Assembly (NCBI GenBank): GCA_020064725.1
Contig: JAGTWJ010000008.1
Span: 2,624,203-2,688,202, forward strand
Source: Drechslerella dactyloides
Lineage: Eukaryota > Ascomycota > Orbiliomycetes > Orbiliales > Orbiliaceae
Reading direction: 5' to 3'
DNA: 64,000 nucleotides
The notes under the pieces: model-generated
The model's database searches: none
What the model was told of the DNA's origin: nothing
What the model saw: the letters and a program-made list of their open reading frames with translations, nothing else
Translations under genes and position numbers: made by a program
Shown: one piece after another, positions 1 through 13,000 of the stretch
Numbering within the stretch: the first letter of the stretch is position 1
Layout: the number at the start of each line of letters is the position of its first letter

Positions 1-2641
1 ATGTGGTTCATATATAAATTTTTTGTTTTAAATTCTACTTATATTAGGATGTTTTTTGAAATAAGATACAAATCTATAGTCTATCATATATGTGTGTATA
101 TATACTCTCAACAGTAACTAAAGATTTTATATGTAGTTTATCTTACTATAGAATAAATACTTAACTATTGAAATTAATTTATTATCTTTACTATAGTAAT
201 TAATCTTGAATTATTAGAAATATATATTACCTATACTAAATTTTTAAATAATTATTCAAAATAGGCTAAAATTTAAACAAAATTTATTTTGGGAATATAT
301 CAGTAAGCCACAGAAATTATAAATATATAAATACTATAAAAATTTATATTATTATATTAGAATAAATATCAGCTGTGTGCAAACTCCTAGCCCAACTATT
401 CTAAGGCTTTTAAATAAAATCAAAAAAAATTATTTTATAAATATACTAATTCAATTAAATAATATAATTAGTTTTTAACAAGCTTCATAGTCCCTTCAAA
501 TATATAAGACTTCATATATCAAATATTTTTTAAATCTAAAAAAAAAACATTAAACCCCTTCTATTAACAAACTACTGTAAAAATATACTAAACATCTAAC
601 CCAGCCACTATATAGAATATAATTTGAATATAATATATCTTATTATTAATAAATCTTCTATTATTATAAAAATTATCTATTCCTTATTATCATTAATTCT
701 AATACTCTTAAAATCATATCTTTACATTGTAACAATTGTTTAGATATTTGGGAACAGATAACTAAACATTATTTGATATTGTCTTTTTTTTTATTTCTGT
801 ATTTTCTGCAGATTTTAGGTAGATTAATATAATGGCTAGTTAAATATCTATATTTCTTATCTATTCTTGTAATATATTAGTGGTGTCTATATATTTACTT
901 TTGATAAATTATTACTAGTGATTAAATAAAGTAGCATTTCCTAAGGTTAATACTTATTAGATTTAATTAGTATATTCTAAACCTTAATTCAGATTTTGAG
1001 GTATTGTTTAATATTTTTTCTATTTTTTTTAATGGTATATTTGCTGTCCCTAATAGTGTTACTATAAGTTTTTATATTAAGTAGGTTTTATATATTTTTA
1101 ATTTAATCTTTAGATTTAGTTATAGATTTTTTGATTATAGTTTTATGTTTATTCAGAAATTTTATTATGATATTTATAATATATTTAGGAGTTAATAATT
1201 TTATTAGAGTTAAATATTTAGTTTTTTTTAAACAAAAAACTAATATTTATAAATTTATATTATAGATTGTAATTGTGCTGATTAAGGAATATTAATCATT
1301 TAAATCTTATATATGACTTTTTTTTATAGAATAATCTAGAAGAATATTTTAGTATTTGTTGGAGTATATTACAAATTATTCTTATTATATTTTAATTAAT
1401 ATTGAATACCTAACTATAAAAAAGGTCTTTGTTTAATTTAAATATTAATATACCAGAAATTTACTTATATTATAGAAAAGATTTAAAATAAAATATATTA
1501 TAGGTTTAAGTACTTCTAAAAATATCACATAAAACAGAAAATAAATTATATAAACTATAATAAACAATATAAAAGAATAAATATAAGTAAAAACAAAAAA
1601 ACCTAAAAACAGAAAAAAAGATATTTTATTTTTATATTTAGAATTATTATATCCACTTCTGCTTCTTAAACATAACTAATATCTTTATATTTTTAAAAAA
1701 AGATTTCCTCTTATATATAAAAGATAATAATATTGATATAGTCAACTTAAAGACTAGGATCCCTTCTGATACAAATATATTAGACAGCAATCTAATTTAA
1801 ATAATTATCTAAATAATATTTCTAATATATAGATAAAGTTGGTTATAAATATAAGTTTCTTTTTTTTAAAACTTTATATTAATTTGATATTGTATAGAAA
1901 TAATATTTAAAAATAATAAATAAAAGTTTATAGAAAAATATATATCTATTAAATTTAGATTAAATATATCTTTATTTTTATTTAATTTAATAATAATAAT
2001 AATTTAGATAATTTTTTAATTAAGCTTATATTTATTAATATATTTTTAGTAGATTTATAGGCTAGTCTTAAATTTGGTTTTATATAATAATAGTAATAAT
2101 AATTAGATTTAATAAAATTTTATTTAAATATATATAAAGTTATATTTAATTTATATTATAGAATTTTTAGTATTAATAATTATAAACAAGATATAAAATT
2201 ATTTATAATAATGAATTTTTATACTATTTTTAATAGTGGTAGTTTATGTAAAATTATAATTATATAAATAATAAAGGTGTTGAATTTAATATAACTTAAT
2301 ATATATAATAATGTTTAAAAAGATAGATTTTTTTTTATACTTAGATTTAGATTTTACTAAAGGTAATATTATAAAAAAAATATAAAATATGGATTAATAA
2401 TGATTTCTTAAAGTTAGATAATAATAATATATAAAAAAAAAAAAAAAAGTAATAAAATTAAAAATAAAAAAAAAATATTTATATTATTGTTATTTATTAA
2501 ATAATTAATGGTTTTGATAATTATAAACTATTTTATAATACTTGATTTTTATTAATTAATAGTAAGAAATTTAGATTTCTAATAATATATTAAAATATTA
2601 CTAATTCTATAGTATTTTATATAAGTATTATAATAATTATA
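1..2641. other. A/T-saturated RIP-type tract
   Basis: The sequence is almost entirely A and T with dense stop codons in all frames. I see no recognisable gene. This composition in a fungal subtelomere is what repeat-induced point mutation leaves behind. The original repeats are presumably transposons, but I could not identify them here. Confidence 0.6.
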
Positions 2642-2643
2642 TA

Positions 2644-2892
2644 ACGTCAACAATAAGCGACTGGACCAGACAAGCGACCGGACCACCCCCCTTGTATATT
2701 TCTTTAATTTAATATAAAAAAAATTTAAAAAAATATTTTTAGATTTGTAATAGTTTATATAAACAAGATTAATTTTATTCTAATTTTAAATTAATTATTG
2801 ATTAAGTTATCAATAAAAAGTGTTTTGGTAGGGTGTTGGTTTATATGGGGTGGTCCGCTCGCTTGTGTGGTCCGCTCGCTTGTGGAATACGT
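2644..2892. mobile_element. MITE, 249 bp, Tc1/pogo-type ends
   Basis: The element is flanked by TA on both sides (2642-2643 and 2893-2894), the target duplication of the Tc1/mariner/pogo superfamily. The left end begins ACGTCAACAATAAGCGACT; the right end, read on the minus strand, begins ACGTATTCCACAAGCGAGC. Each end holds two tandem AAGCGA-type motifs about 18 bp apart. The interior is A/T-rich and non-coding, so the element must have been moved by a transposase supplied elsewhere. The two ends belong to different end-types found in other copies in this window (see findings). Confidence 0.8.
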
Positions 2893-2894
2893 TA

Positions 2895-4703
2895 TAGTTA
2901 TAGAAAAAAAACATAGTATATGGATATGTGTTGTTAGAATGTAATAGTAATGTATTAAAAAATATCTAAATAAAATTAATTTAGGTTTTATTGATTAATA
3001 TATATATGTGATTTTTGTTTTAAGTGATTGATATTTATATTTTATATTATCTTATTATTTTTTATATGGGCTTAATTTTCTAGATAATATTATTTAGTTT
3101 TTTTATTAAATATTATGTCTATTTAGCTTTATTGTATTAGGAAGAAATAATTAATTTTTGTAAAATAATTTTTTAATTATTTCTTTATCTCTTTTTTTTA
3201 AATTTTTGCTAATATATTATTCTCTTTATATTGTTCTTATTTTTTATGGTTATTCCAGATAGGCAGTGCGGTAGTTAATTAGGGGAGATATAATAGAAAT
3301 AAAAATAAAAAATTTTTAATATAATATTTTGATTTATGGTTCAGCAAATCTTCTTTTATAAATATATTTATATTTTTAATATATTAAAGTAGCAGTTGTG
3401 TTAGTTTTAAATACTAAAGTTTCCTAATATAAATATTCTAAAGATCTTTTATTGTGGATATGGGTAATTGATTCTTTAAGGATATCTACAAGAGTAGTCT
3501 GCCAAAAAACACTTAACATAATAATAACATCAACAGCAAATTAGCAACAAATAGGAAAAAAAAAACCCCTATAATAATCATCAAAATAGTGTTAGCAAAA
3601 CACAACCATAAATTAAGCAAAACTCTTATTATCATATCCTATATCAAGTTAATTATCTAATATATCCTAATTATATTTCTAGCACAGGTGTGGATGCTAT
3701 TAAAAGGAGTATAAATTAATAATTAGGCAGATAAACTATCTATTAAATTTATAAATAAAAATAGTAATCCAAGATTTGGCAGATAAACTAAAATATAAAT
3801 ATTTATAATCTATACTATTAATAGATATACTATATATAATGATAGTACTGAAAGTATAGTAGACTAATATTAAAACATATATAATCAATACTATTAATAA
3901 ACCTACACATAACAATATATTTATAACTTACTTACATTTAAAAAAGGGAGATAGATTATCATCATTACTATATTTTTTATCACTTATTATTAACTCCCTG
4001 CAGCCAATTATATACTCAGCCTAAAATATATTCTAATACAAAGACCTAGAATCAACATAGCCACACTAATCTAATAAAAACAATATACATAAATAAACAT
4101 TTAAAATGGTAGCCTTTTTAAAATAATTTTAGAATATCTAAATTTTATCATCCTCTAATATCAACAACCATTATCATATAATAATTAATCTTAAATTTTA
4201 GAGATCTAAATCATTTTTTAAGATTAATAGTTCTTTATATTAGATTTTTATTTTTTAAATATTATATAGTATACTACTAGTAATATTTATAATCTACTTT
4301 AATTTAAATAAAGATATTAAAACCTTTATAATAATAGTAAATTATTTTTTTATAATAATAATACATTATTTACTTCCATTATACATTTCTTTTTTAAACT
4401 ATTATCTTTCTAATAATATTAATATTTAATATCTAAGATTTTTTTTTTAAAACTAGAATCTTTTTTTATTAGTCTAAATATTATATTAATTTAGGATTTA
4501 ATATAATACTAGTAATAATAATCAGTATTTTTAGTCTTAATTTTAAAAAAAACTCAACAAACATATTATTTAATCTTAATCTTTAAAAATAAATCATTTA
4601 TATATATAAACAACATCTTAAAAAACTTACATATATCAAAATAAATATTAAAAATAAATTATTAAAAATATTTACAAAATTAAAGCTATTATTATACTTA
4701 ATA
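2895..4703. other. A/T-saturated RIP-type tract
   Basis: Overwhelmingly A/T, no open frame of note and no protein motif that I could read. There is a short stretch of less extreme composition around 3,460-3,700 but nothing identifiable in it. Confidence 0.5.
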
Positions 4704-4705
4704 TA

Positions 4706-5777
4706 ACGTATTCCACAAGCGAGCGAACATCCCAAGCGAGCGAACACCCCCCCAGCCCACCAAAAACCTTTTTATTAATATATTAATAAATATTTATTAT
4801 AAAATTATAGAAAAATTACTTCTTTAAATAATAGTTTAAAATAATCTAATTAGTATTTTTTTTATTTTTTAATATTAATATTAAATTAATAATAATTATT
4901 TTAAATATTGTTAAAAACAACACATTTTTTTATTGTTTGACTCTAAATATCTAAATAATTTACGAACGAAAATCTTTAAAAATTAAAAATCTAATAAATA
5001 ATGATATAATCTAGGCCTGTTTAAAGCTACTATTTATAATAATAAAAATTAAGTTCTAGAAACTCTGCTAAAGTTGGCACAACACACTAACTATTTTTTT
5101 AAAATAATTATACATAAATATCATTAAAAAAATTAAAAAAATAAATTTGAATTTAATATATTAAAACTTTTTTATTTTTATTTTTTTAATTTTTTTTTAT
5201 ATATTATATAATTTAATATCAATATTTTTAATTTTTATAATAAAATTTTATAAAAAATTGAATTTTTATTAAAAAAATTTAAAAAAAATTATAAAATAAA
5301 ATATTAATTTACTTTAATTTAAAAAAAAATTTTAGGATTTTTTTTATTATATTTTTATATATAATTATAATAAAAAATAGCTAGTGTGTAGTCAGTGTGT
5401 TGTGCTAACTTTAGCAAAATCTATAAATCTTAATTTTTAATATAATAGATAGAGGTTTTGTACAGGCCTAGATTATATATTTATTTAATAGATTTCTTAT
5501 TTTTAAAGATTTTTATTTATATATAATAAAGATATTTACTGGCAAACACTTAAGATTATATGCTGTTTTTTAAAAATTTTAAATTAATTATTATTAATTT
5601 ATTTTTATATTTAAAAAATGTAAAAAAATATAATGAATTGATTTTAATTTATATTAGTTGAAAGATATTTTTTTTATAATTTTTTAAGAGATATTAATTA
5701 GAATATTAATAAAAAGGTTTTGGTGGGGTGTTGGGGTGTTCGCTCACTTGGGGTGTTCGCTCGCTTGTGGAATACGT
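4706..5777. mobile_element. Fold-back non-autonomous transposon, copy 1 (1072 bp)
   Basis: TA flanks (4704-4705, 5778-5779) and ends starting ACGTATTCCACAAGCGAGCG, the same end-type as the pogo-like element at 7,508. The two halves are diverged inverted copies of each other: the block around AGGCCTAGATTATAT at about 5,465 recurs inverted near 5,010. The element therefore folds back on itself. The interior is A/T-saturated with no coding capacity. A near-identical copy in the opposite orientation lies at 14,477-15,547. Confidence 0.85.
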
Positions 5778-5779
5778 TA

Positions 5780-6508
5780 ATTAAAATCTAAACTACTTAA
5801 AGAAATAAAATTTAAAAGAAATAATTTATTTAAATAATTAAAATAATAATCATTATTACTATTTTTTTATTTATTATAACTACTACTTCCTTCATAATAA
5901 TTACTATATTTTTAAACAATAAAAATATATTTAAAGATAATAAAATTCTAAACAAAGCTAATAAAAATATTAGAATCATTAATCATAACTAGATTCATTA
6001 TAAATCTAGAGATTATAGACTATTAATAATAATTAATTATTTTAAAATCTCACTATTAATCCAGAACAGATAGTACTAGTAGCTTATTAACTCCTAGATT
6101 AAATAATAGTAATACTAGTAATATATATAACAATAAAACTAACAAAAGATTTAACAGTAGAATTAACTATAATATTATTAAAAATAATATTATTATTATA
6201 ATTATACCATCCAACAGAACTATTAGCAGAGGCTAATTAGAAAAAAAAACAGATAAATCTATACCAAAAGATTTAAAAAAATATTTATTACTATTTATAT
6301 CAAGACCTTTATTATTATCACTATTATTATTATTACTATTAATAAAATCATCAAATAGAAAATAATTATTAAACCCCAAAAAAAAAAATTATCAATCAAA
6401 TTATTATTATCACAATTTTTATATAGAAAAGGAAATAAACATCTATTAACATTATTAAAATTTTTTATTACAGAATATCTTTAGTCATAATAAATTAAAT
6501 ATATACTA
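5780..6508. other. A/T-rich spacer between transposons
   Basis: About 730 bases of A/T-rich sequence with trinucleotide-like ATT/ATA runs near 6,310-6,340. No gene seen. Confidence 0.4.
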
Positions 6509-7507
6509 TAACGTCAATGATAAGCGAACGGATCAGACAAGTGAGTGGATCACCTCACCACACCTACGTACTTACTACTTCTTTTATACCTTATATTTTT
6601 ATAACTATTATAATATTTACCTTTATGACTAAATCCAGAATTCTTTTAGTTATTGAAATTATAAAAAAAAATTAAGAATTAAGTATTTAAGCTATTATTA
6701 AGTATTATAATATTCTTTATATTATTTTAATTTATTAATATAATAACTATTTTTTATGATGTAATAGTATTTTTAAATTATAAAATCTTATAAAATTGGA
6801 GAAAGATATTATTATTTAATATATATTTGAGTTATGTATGTAGTCTTTTTATCTTAGATTAAATAATATAGAAGATATGGCTAATTAACTGTTATTGGTG
6901 TGTAATAATAATAGTATATAATATATTGATAAAAGATGGATTAATAATTTTGTTAAATGCTGTTTAAAATTATAAATATATTTATCTAAGAAATATAATT
7001 ATTAGTAAATAAAATATAAAAATTCTATATTTATTAGTAAATGATTTTAGTTAATAGAGGTTGTAAAGATTAAGTATAGTATTGTGGATAATGATATCTA
7101 TAATTTTGATAAGATTGGTTTTATAATAGGTATAATATTTATAATTATTATTATTATAAGTACTAAAATATGTAATAAAGCTAAACTAATATAGTCTGGG
7201 AATTATAAGTAAGTAATAATTATTTAGGGGATAAATATAGAAGGTTAGGTAATATTATTATTTATTGTTTTTGTTGGGTAATATTATTTAATTAGTTGGT
7301 ATATAGTGATAAAGTTATTAGTGGATTGGGTTATTGTGTTTTTTAATAATGGCTGGATGATGAATAAGTTTGTTTTATAATAGCTAAAGTACTTTAATAA
7401 GTTTATAGTGTGGTATTGCATTTTAAATTATTGACTATTAGTTCTAGATGGTTATAAAAATTACTATTTTATTGTTTTTAAACTATATTACTAGGAGTAT
7501 AAGATTA

Positions 7508-9400
7508 ACGTATTCCACAAGCAAGCGAACATCCCAAGTAAGCAAACACCCTTCCTACCCTACCCTAACAAAAATACCACCTTTACTACCACACCACTAC
7601 TAAAATAACACAGAAAATCCATACTATACTAACCTTAATTTTTAAGATATCTTTTAATAAATTCAGATATTATAGCTAGGCTCATCATAATAACTATAAT
7701 ATAATATCTTCCTAAAAATAACCTCTAACTGGGGGTTATTTTAATAATTTAGATATTCTATTTATTTATTCTATCTATTTATAATATTATTATCTAAGAT
7801 TTTATTAGCTTAATATATAATAAGCATATCTCCTTACTATATATACCATCTTTTTATTTATTAGTATTTAAATAGTGTCTAATTTATAGAACATAATATT
7901 ATATTCTTTGTTTATATAAACACTAGTTAATGTATTATTATCTATATTTCTTTAATAAATTAGTCCACAGCAGCCAATAATAATATTAAAAAACTATTTA
8001 GATACTAAATAATCTAGTTTTTAATAAGTTTTAATTATAAATCAACTTCTAAAAGATTTATTAATATTTTTATTATCCAAATAGCTGCTATATATACAGT
8101 ACCAGAATATAAATTTACTAGGGTAAACACTAATAACTGGATATCTAGTTTTAAAAAAACCCTATTAAAATTATAAAATACAATCCCAACTTCAACAAAG
8201 CTACTATATATATTTTTAAATGTTATTATAATAGTAAATACCTTATAAAACCTAAAAAGAAACTCTAGTTTATTAATATAATTAATATTTATATACATTA
8301 AATCCTCCACCTAATGATTATATATTTATTTTAATAGTTTAAAACACCCAATATCCAATAATTGAAAAAGATATAAAAAATATGGTAATATATAGACTAT
8401 AATAATCTTATATTCTTGGTAATAAAGCTTAAAAACAACCAAATAATGGTTTTTATAGCTATTTAAAATTAATAATTAGTAATCTGAAATACAGCATCAT
8501 ACTATAAATTAATTAAAGTACTTTATTTATTCTATAATAAACTTATTTATTATCTAGTTATTATTAAAAAATATAATAATTTAGTTCTTTAGTAAACTAG
8601 TTTCTGTATATTAGCTAGCTAGGTAGTATTTACTAGTTAAAATAATAAATAGTAATACTATTCAACCTTCTACATATATTCCTTAAATAATTATTGCTTA
8701 TTTGTGGTTTCCAGACTATACTAACTTTGCTTTATTATAGGTTTTAATATTTATAATAACTATAATAAAAAAGATTATATTTATTATAAAGTCTATTTTA
8801 TTAAAATTATATATATTATTATTTATAATACTATATTTAGCCTTTACAACTTATACAAGCTATAATTAATTGTTAATAAGTTTATAATCTTTATATTTAA
8901 TCTACTAGTAGTTATATTTTTTGGATAAATATATTTAGAGCTTTGGACAATATTTTATAAAATTTATTACCTAGTTCTTGTTAATATGATGTAAACTATT
9001 GCTAGTATATATCAATAATAGCTGGTTAACTATATTTTCTATATTACCTAATTTAAAATAAAAAGATTATATATATAATTTAAATATATACTAGATAATA
9101 ATATCCTTTTTTAATTATGTAAGATTTTATAATTTTAATATATTATTGTTCTATAAAAGGTATCTATTATATTAGTAAACAAAAATTATTTAAAAAATAT
9201 TATATAATTTAATTATTATTGTAATATTTAATTTTTTATTTTTTTCTAAAATTTTAATAATTAAGATTATTCAGGATTTAGTTGTAGAGACTGTTATTAT
9301 AGTAATTATAGATATAGATGATGGTAAAAAAGAAAAAGGGGTAAGGTTACTTGGTAGGGTGTTCACTCGCTTAGGGTATTCGCTCGCTTGTGGAATACGT
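7508..9400 (-). mobile_element. Pogo/Fot1-like transposon (end-type B) nested in another
   Basis: TA flanks (7506-7507, 9401-9402); the ends read ACGTATTCCACAAGCAAGCG and, on the other side, ACGTATTCCACAAGCGAGCG. It is 1893 bp long, one base from the readable 1892-bp copy. It is inserted in the opposite orientation inside the element at 6,511-10,297, so it is the younger of the two. The interior is nevertheless RIP-saturated. Confidence 0.88.
7640..9300 (-). pseudogene. Pogo-like transposase, RIP-degraded
   Basis: The best surviving stretch is an open frame at 8,035-8,310 (minus). It matches the C-terminal part of the catalytic domain in the readable copy: HINHISKLEFLSGFHRTF there corresponds to NINYINKLEFLFRFYKVF here, followed by NIYSSF and VFLKLDIQL. 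The rest is fragmented by TAA/TAG codons. Limits are inferred from the matching 1.89-kb copy, not from a visible start or stop. Confidence 0.7.
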
Positions 9401-10299
9401 TATTATAATTTATATATTATTATATTTATTGTATATTCTCTAATTACTAGATATTGGCTACTTTGGGTTATTAAAGTAGGTATATAATTATAAGGTAGAA
9501 AACTTGGTATGTATATATGTTAATTATATTTTTAAGTTAGAGTTTCTTACTAGATTCTATAAGGTGTTTATTATTATAATAATATTTAAAAATATATGTA
9601 GTAGTTTTGTTGGAGCTGGTATTGTATCTTATAACTCTAATAGAGTTTTATTAAAATTGGATATATAATTATTAATAACTACTTTAGCAAATTTATATTT
9701 AGGTATTATAAATATAACAGCTACCTGGACTATAAAAATATTATTAAATCTATTAGAAATTAATCTACAAGTAGGCTTAATCAAAAACCAGATTATCCAG
9801 TATTAAAATAATTCTCTTATATTACTATTAATAACTATAGACTAGCTATCTAAAAGAACACAAATTATAATACATTAATTAATATTTATACATACAAAAA
9901 ACATAATACTACACTCTATTAATAAAATATTAAATAAATAATAATAAATAAAAAAACAACATATATAATATAAAAACATATTTACCATATACCAAACAAA
10001 TAATATACTAAACTAAAATACTATAAATAAATAATATAAATAAATAAAACTAAAAAACTATCAAAACAACATACAACCAAAAAAAAACTCTAGAAAAATA
10101 TTATACTATAATTAATACAATAAAACTAAACATAATATTTAAACATATCAAAAAACATTTTAAACATATAAATAAATTATTTAGTATATATCTAGCTTAA
10201 AACTATAGTATTATAATAGTAAAATCAGTATTTTTATTAAAATGGGGTAGTAAGGTGATCCGCTCACTTGTCTGATCCATTCGCTTATCATTGACGTTA

Positions 10300-12099
10300 T
10301 ATATATTATTATATTTTTAGATATTCCTAAATTGGACAAGCACAAATCAAATATTTTATAAAATAATTTATATAAATATGAAAAAATATATTCAAAATAT
10401 TATTATTTACTTTTTTAATATAAGACTATAGATTTCTTCATATATTTTATTCTAACAAACTCCTCTAATAATTTCTAGAAACTAGACTAAGACTACTATA
10501 AAAAATCATAAATATACTAAATAATTATTATTATTATATTATTAATTCAAGAAAAAGAAATCCTTAATATAATAATTAATATAGTATATTAACAATATTT
10601 ACCTAAATAATAAAAACATATAAAAAGATACTCAAAAACAATAAAAATTCTAATTATTTAAAAACCTTTTTATTAAAAAATTTCAAAAAATAATTTTTAT
10701 TACAAATCTTACATTAATATTATTAACTATTATAGATTAAAGTCAACCACCATTATACCATACAATAAAATATTTTAAATATACCATCTTTTTAATTATA
10801 TTAAAAATTATTAAAATATATTTAAAATATACTATCATAGCTTTTTTATAAAATATAATTATAGAAATTAGGAACATTAATATTAATTATTAAACATAGT
10901 ATATCAAGTAATTTATAATATCTTAAATATAAAATATAATAATAAATAAAAATCAAACCATAATAAGTAATATAAAATTATATTTAAATATTATAAATAT
11001 TTAAATAGTAATTTAAATTGGCTATTATTATAATAATATTCTATATATAAAGTAACCAACAAAAATTTCTTAGAAACTTTAGATAATATAGAAAAAAAAT
11101 AATTAAATATCAACATAATAATTCATTAAAAGACAGTATTAACCATAACTACCAACAAATTAATATAATTATTTAACAATAATATAATCTTAAAAAAACA
11201 ATAGTTATAATATAACTCCACAAATCTAATTAATATTTAAAATAAAATCTTCTAAAAAACTATCTATAACAGCTTATAAATATTAATTATAATATTAATA
11301 TTATAAATTAAAAAAAGGATATTAAAAGAAATAATTTAGTATTAAACAATATAAACCATAGTTTAATACTAAACAATTTTAACAATTTATTCCTTTAAGA
11401 TTAAATAATAATATAAATTACTATCTTATAGATATTTATATAAGTATTATATTTTTATATATATTTTTATAATAAAAATAATACAGAGACTTATACACTA
11501 ATTAAATATCAAAGAGTATAAAAATAAAAAAATAAGCTAATTATATATTTATATTATAATATTATATTTAATATAAAAAAAAAAAGTTTTATAATTTTAT
11601 ATATTAATATCAGGCTTTATGTGCAAAACATTAACAGAAGATATATATAAAAATATAAGATTTTTAAAAATTTAAATATATAACAAACCAATTTAAAAAA
11701 ATTAAAAATAGTTACTTTATAAATTTTTTTATCTCTATACTTATAAATCAAGACTAATTTAATTATATAAATATCTCTAGGCTTTATTTACTATAATAAT
11801 AAATCTAGATATATAAGGAATTTAAATTTATTTAATATAAATTATTATACTTAAGATAAAAATTTTAAAATAGCCTGGTAGTTATTAAGTTTATGATAAA
11901 TTATATATTTAGTATATCTAATTAAAGTGATATTCTTATTAAAACTTATAAAATATACATTTTTAACACCAAAATTAACAAGAACTATTAATGGAGGTTT
12001 AACTATAATAAAAAACTTTAATTTTATTTAATAAATAATAATATTGGGATTTATAATAAATTTATAGCAATAAATTTAGTTTTATTTATTATAAATAAA
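10300..12099. other. A/T-saturated RIP-type tract
   Basis: No gene could be read. Composition becomes gradually less extreme toward 12,100, where the helicase relic begins. Confidence 0.45.
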
Positions 12100-13000
12100 C
12101 CCAATAATCATTCATATTAAACATAATAAACATACTTTTAACAAAGACTATGGTGCCTGGATTTATAGTACCTATGGTAGAATCACCCAATAAGAAAACT
12201 TTTTCTGACTTATAGTATCAATAGGGATAGCAGGATCCATTATATGCTCTACAACAAATAAAAAGATATCATTTTTATTCTATACTACAAAAGTATATGT
12301 TATATAAAAATTAAGATAGTAATACACAGAATTATTCTAAACAATAAAACAAATAGCCTCCATTAATGGACCAAGAGTACAAAATCCGTGATTAACAGTC
12401 ATTTAGTAAAATCATACAATATTAGAAAAAAAGAGGCCAACAATCCTCAACCTAGTAAACATCAAATAAAATTCTTTATTTTTTTTTTATCTCATCTACT
12501 CTTTTAGTCATATACAATGATTAATTAACTTCCAAATAGAGAGAGCAACCACCATATATAGTTTAGCATCGATATTAGCAGGGCTGATCCCATAAAATAG
12601 TATATCACACACTAGTTTAAACTAATGCATATCACCAACAAATAGGATCATCAGAAGTCCTCTGAATATTATTTCATTCAAACAATACTTCTGAAAGGCT
12701 ACATCCATTTACCAGAGCATTTTAGCACCTACAATACTGATCTTATTAATAATTAACATATCTTTTATTTTTTATTAAACTACATAGCCATAAAGAATTA
12801 GACAACTGATTGACTGTTAATATCAGTAAACAATAATTTATCTAAATTAAAAACTTTGATTTTTATTAAGTTATATAGTATAGTATTACTAATATTAAAA
12901 GTAATAATACTAGAAAATATATATAACTCTAGTCTAGAATACTTATCCATAAGTTTAAATATCTTTATAATTATCTAAATAATACAATTTTTATTAGTCC
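12100..13000 (-). pseudogene. PIF1-like DNA helicase relic (Helitron-type?)
   Basis: Read on the minus strand, the region around 12,600-12,780 gives MLIINKISIVGAKMLW, then (after stops) FRGLLMILFVGDMH, DILFYGISPANID and LINHCI*LKE*MR. These line up with motifs of PIF1-family helicases: the DE-containing ATPase motif IIDEISMVGAKML, the FGG...ILFGDMHQLPP block, and the later LREQMR motif. In-frame stops sit where CAG/CAA glutamines are expected. Frame TINPGTIVFV near 12,160 may be the C-terminal part. PIF1-type helicases are carried by Helitrons, but I saw no Rep domain or Helitron ends, so the element type is inference. Limits are approximate. Confidence 0.6.

Larger units (their letters stand above)
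6625..10163 (+). pseudogene. Pogo-like transposase, RIP-degraded and split by insertion
   Basis: The N-terminus can be read from the ATG at 6625 as MTKSRILLVIEIIKKN followed by stops. This aligns by eye with EFRVILAIKALEKDQKLN in the readable copy. The C-terminal part resumes to the right of the nested insertion: near 9,540-9,780 the frame reads TRFYKVF...NICSSF...YNSNRVLLKLDI, matching the GFHRTF...NICSSF...YDPDKVFLKLDI block of the other copies. It is inactivated by many RIP-type stops and by the nested element. The 3' limit is placed by homology with the copy at 20,422 and is approximate. Confidence 0.7.
6511..10297 (+). mobile_element. Pogo/Fot1-like transposon (end-type C), interrupted by a second one
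   Basis: TA flanks (6509-6510, 10298-10299) and perfect-looking inverted ends beginning ACGTCAATGATAAGCGAAC. It spans 3787 bp, but 1895 bp of this is the nested element at 7,508-9,400 plus its duplicated TA. That leaves 1892 bp, the same length as the readable copy at 20,422-22,313. Transposase-like frames are on the plus strand, opposite to the nested element. The body is RIP-saturated while both ends remain G/C-containing. Confidence 0.88.
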
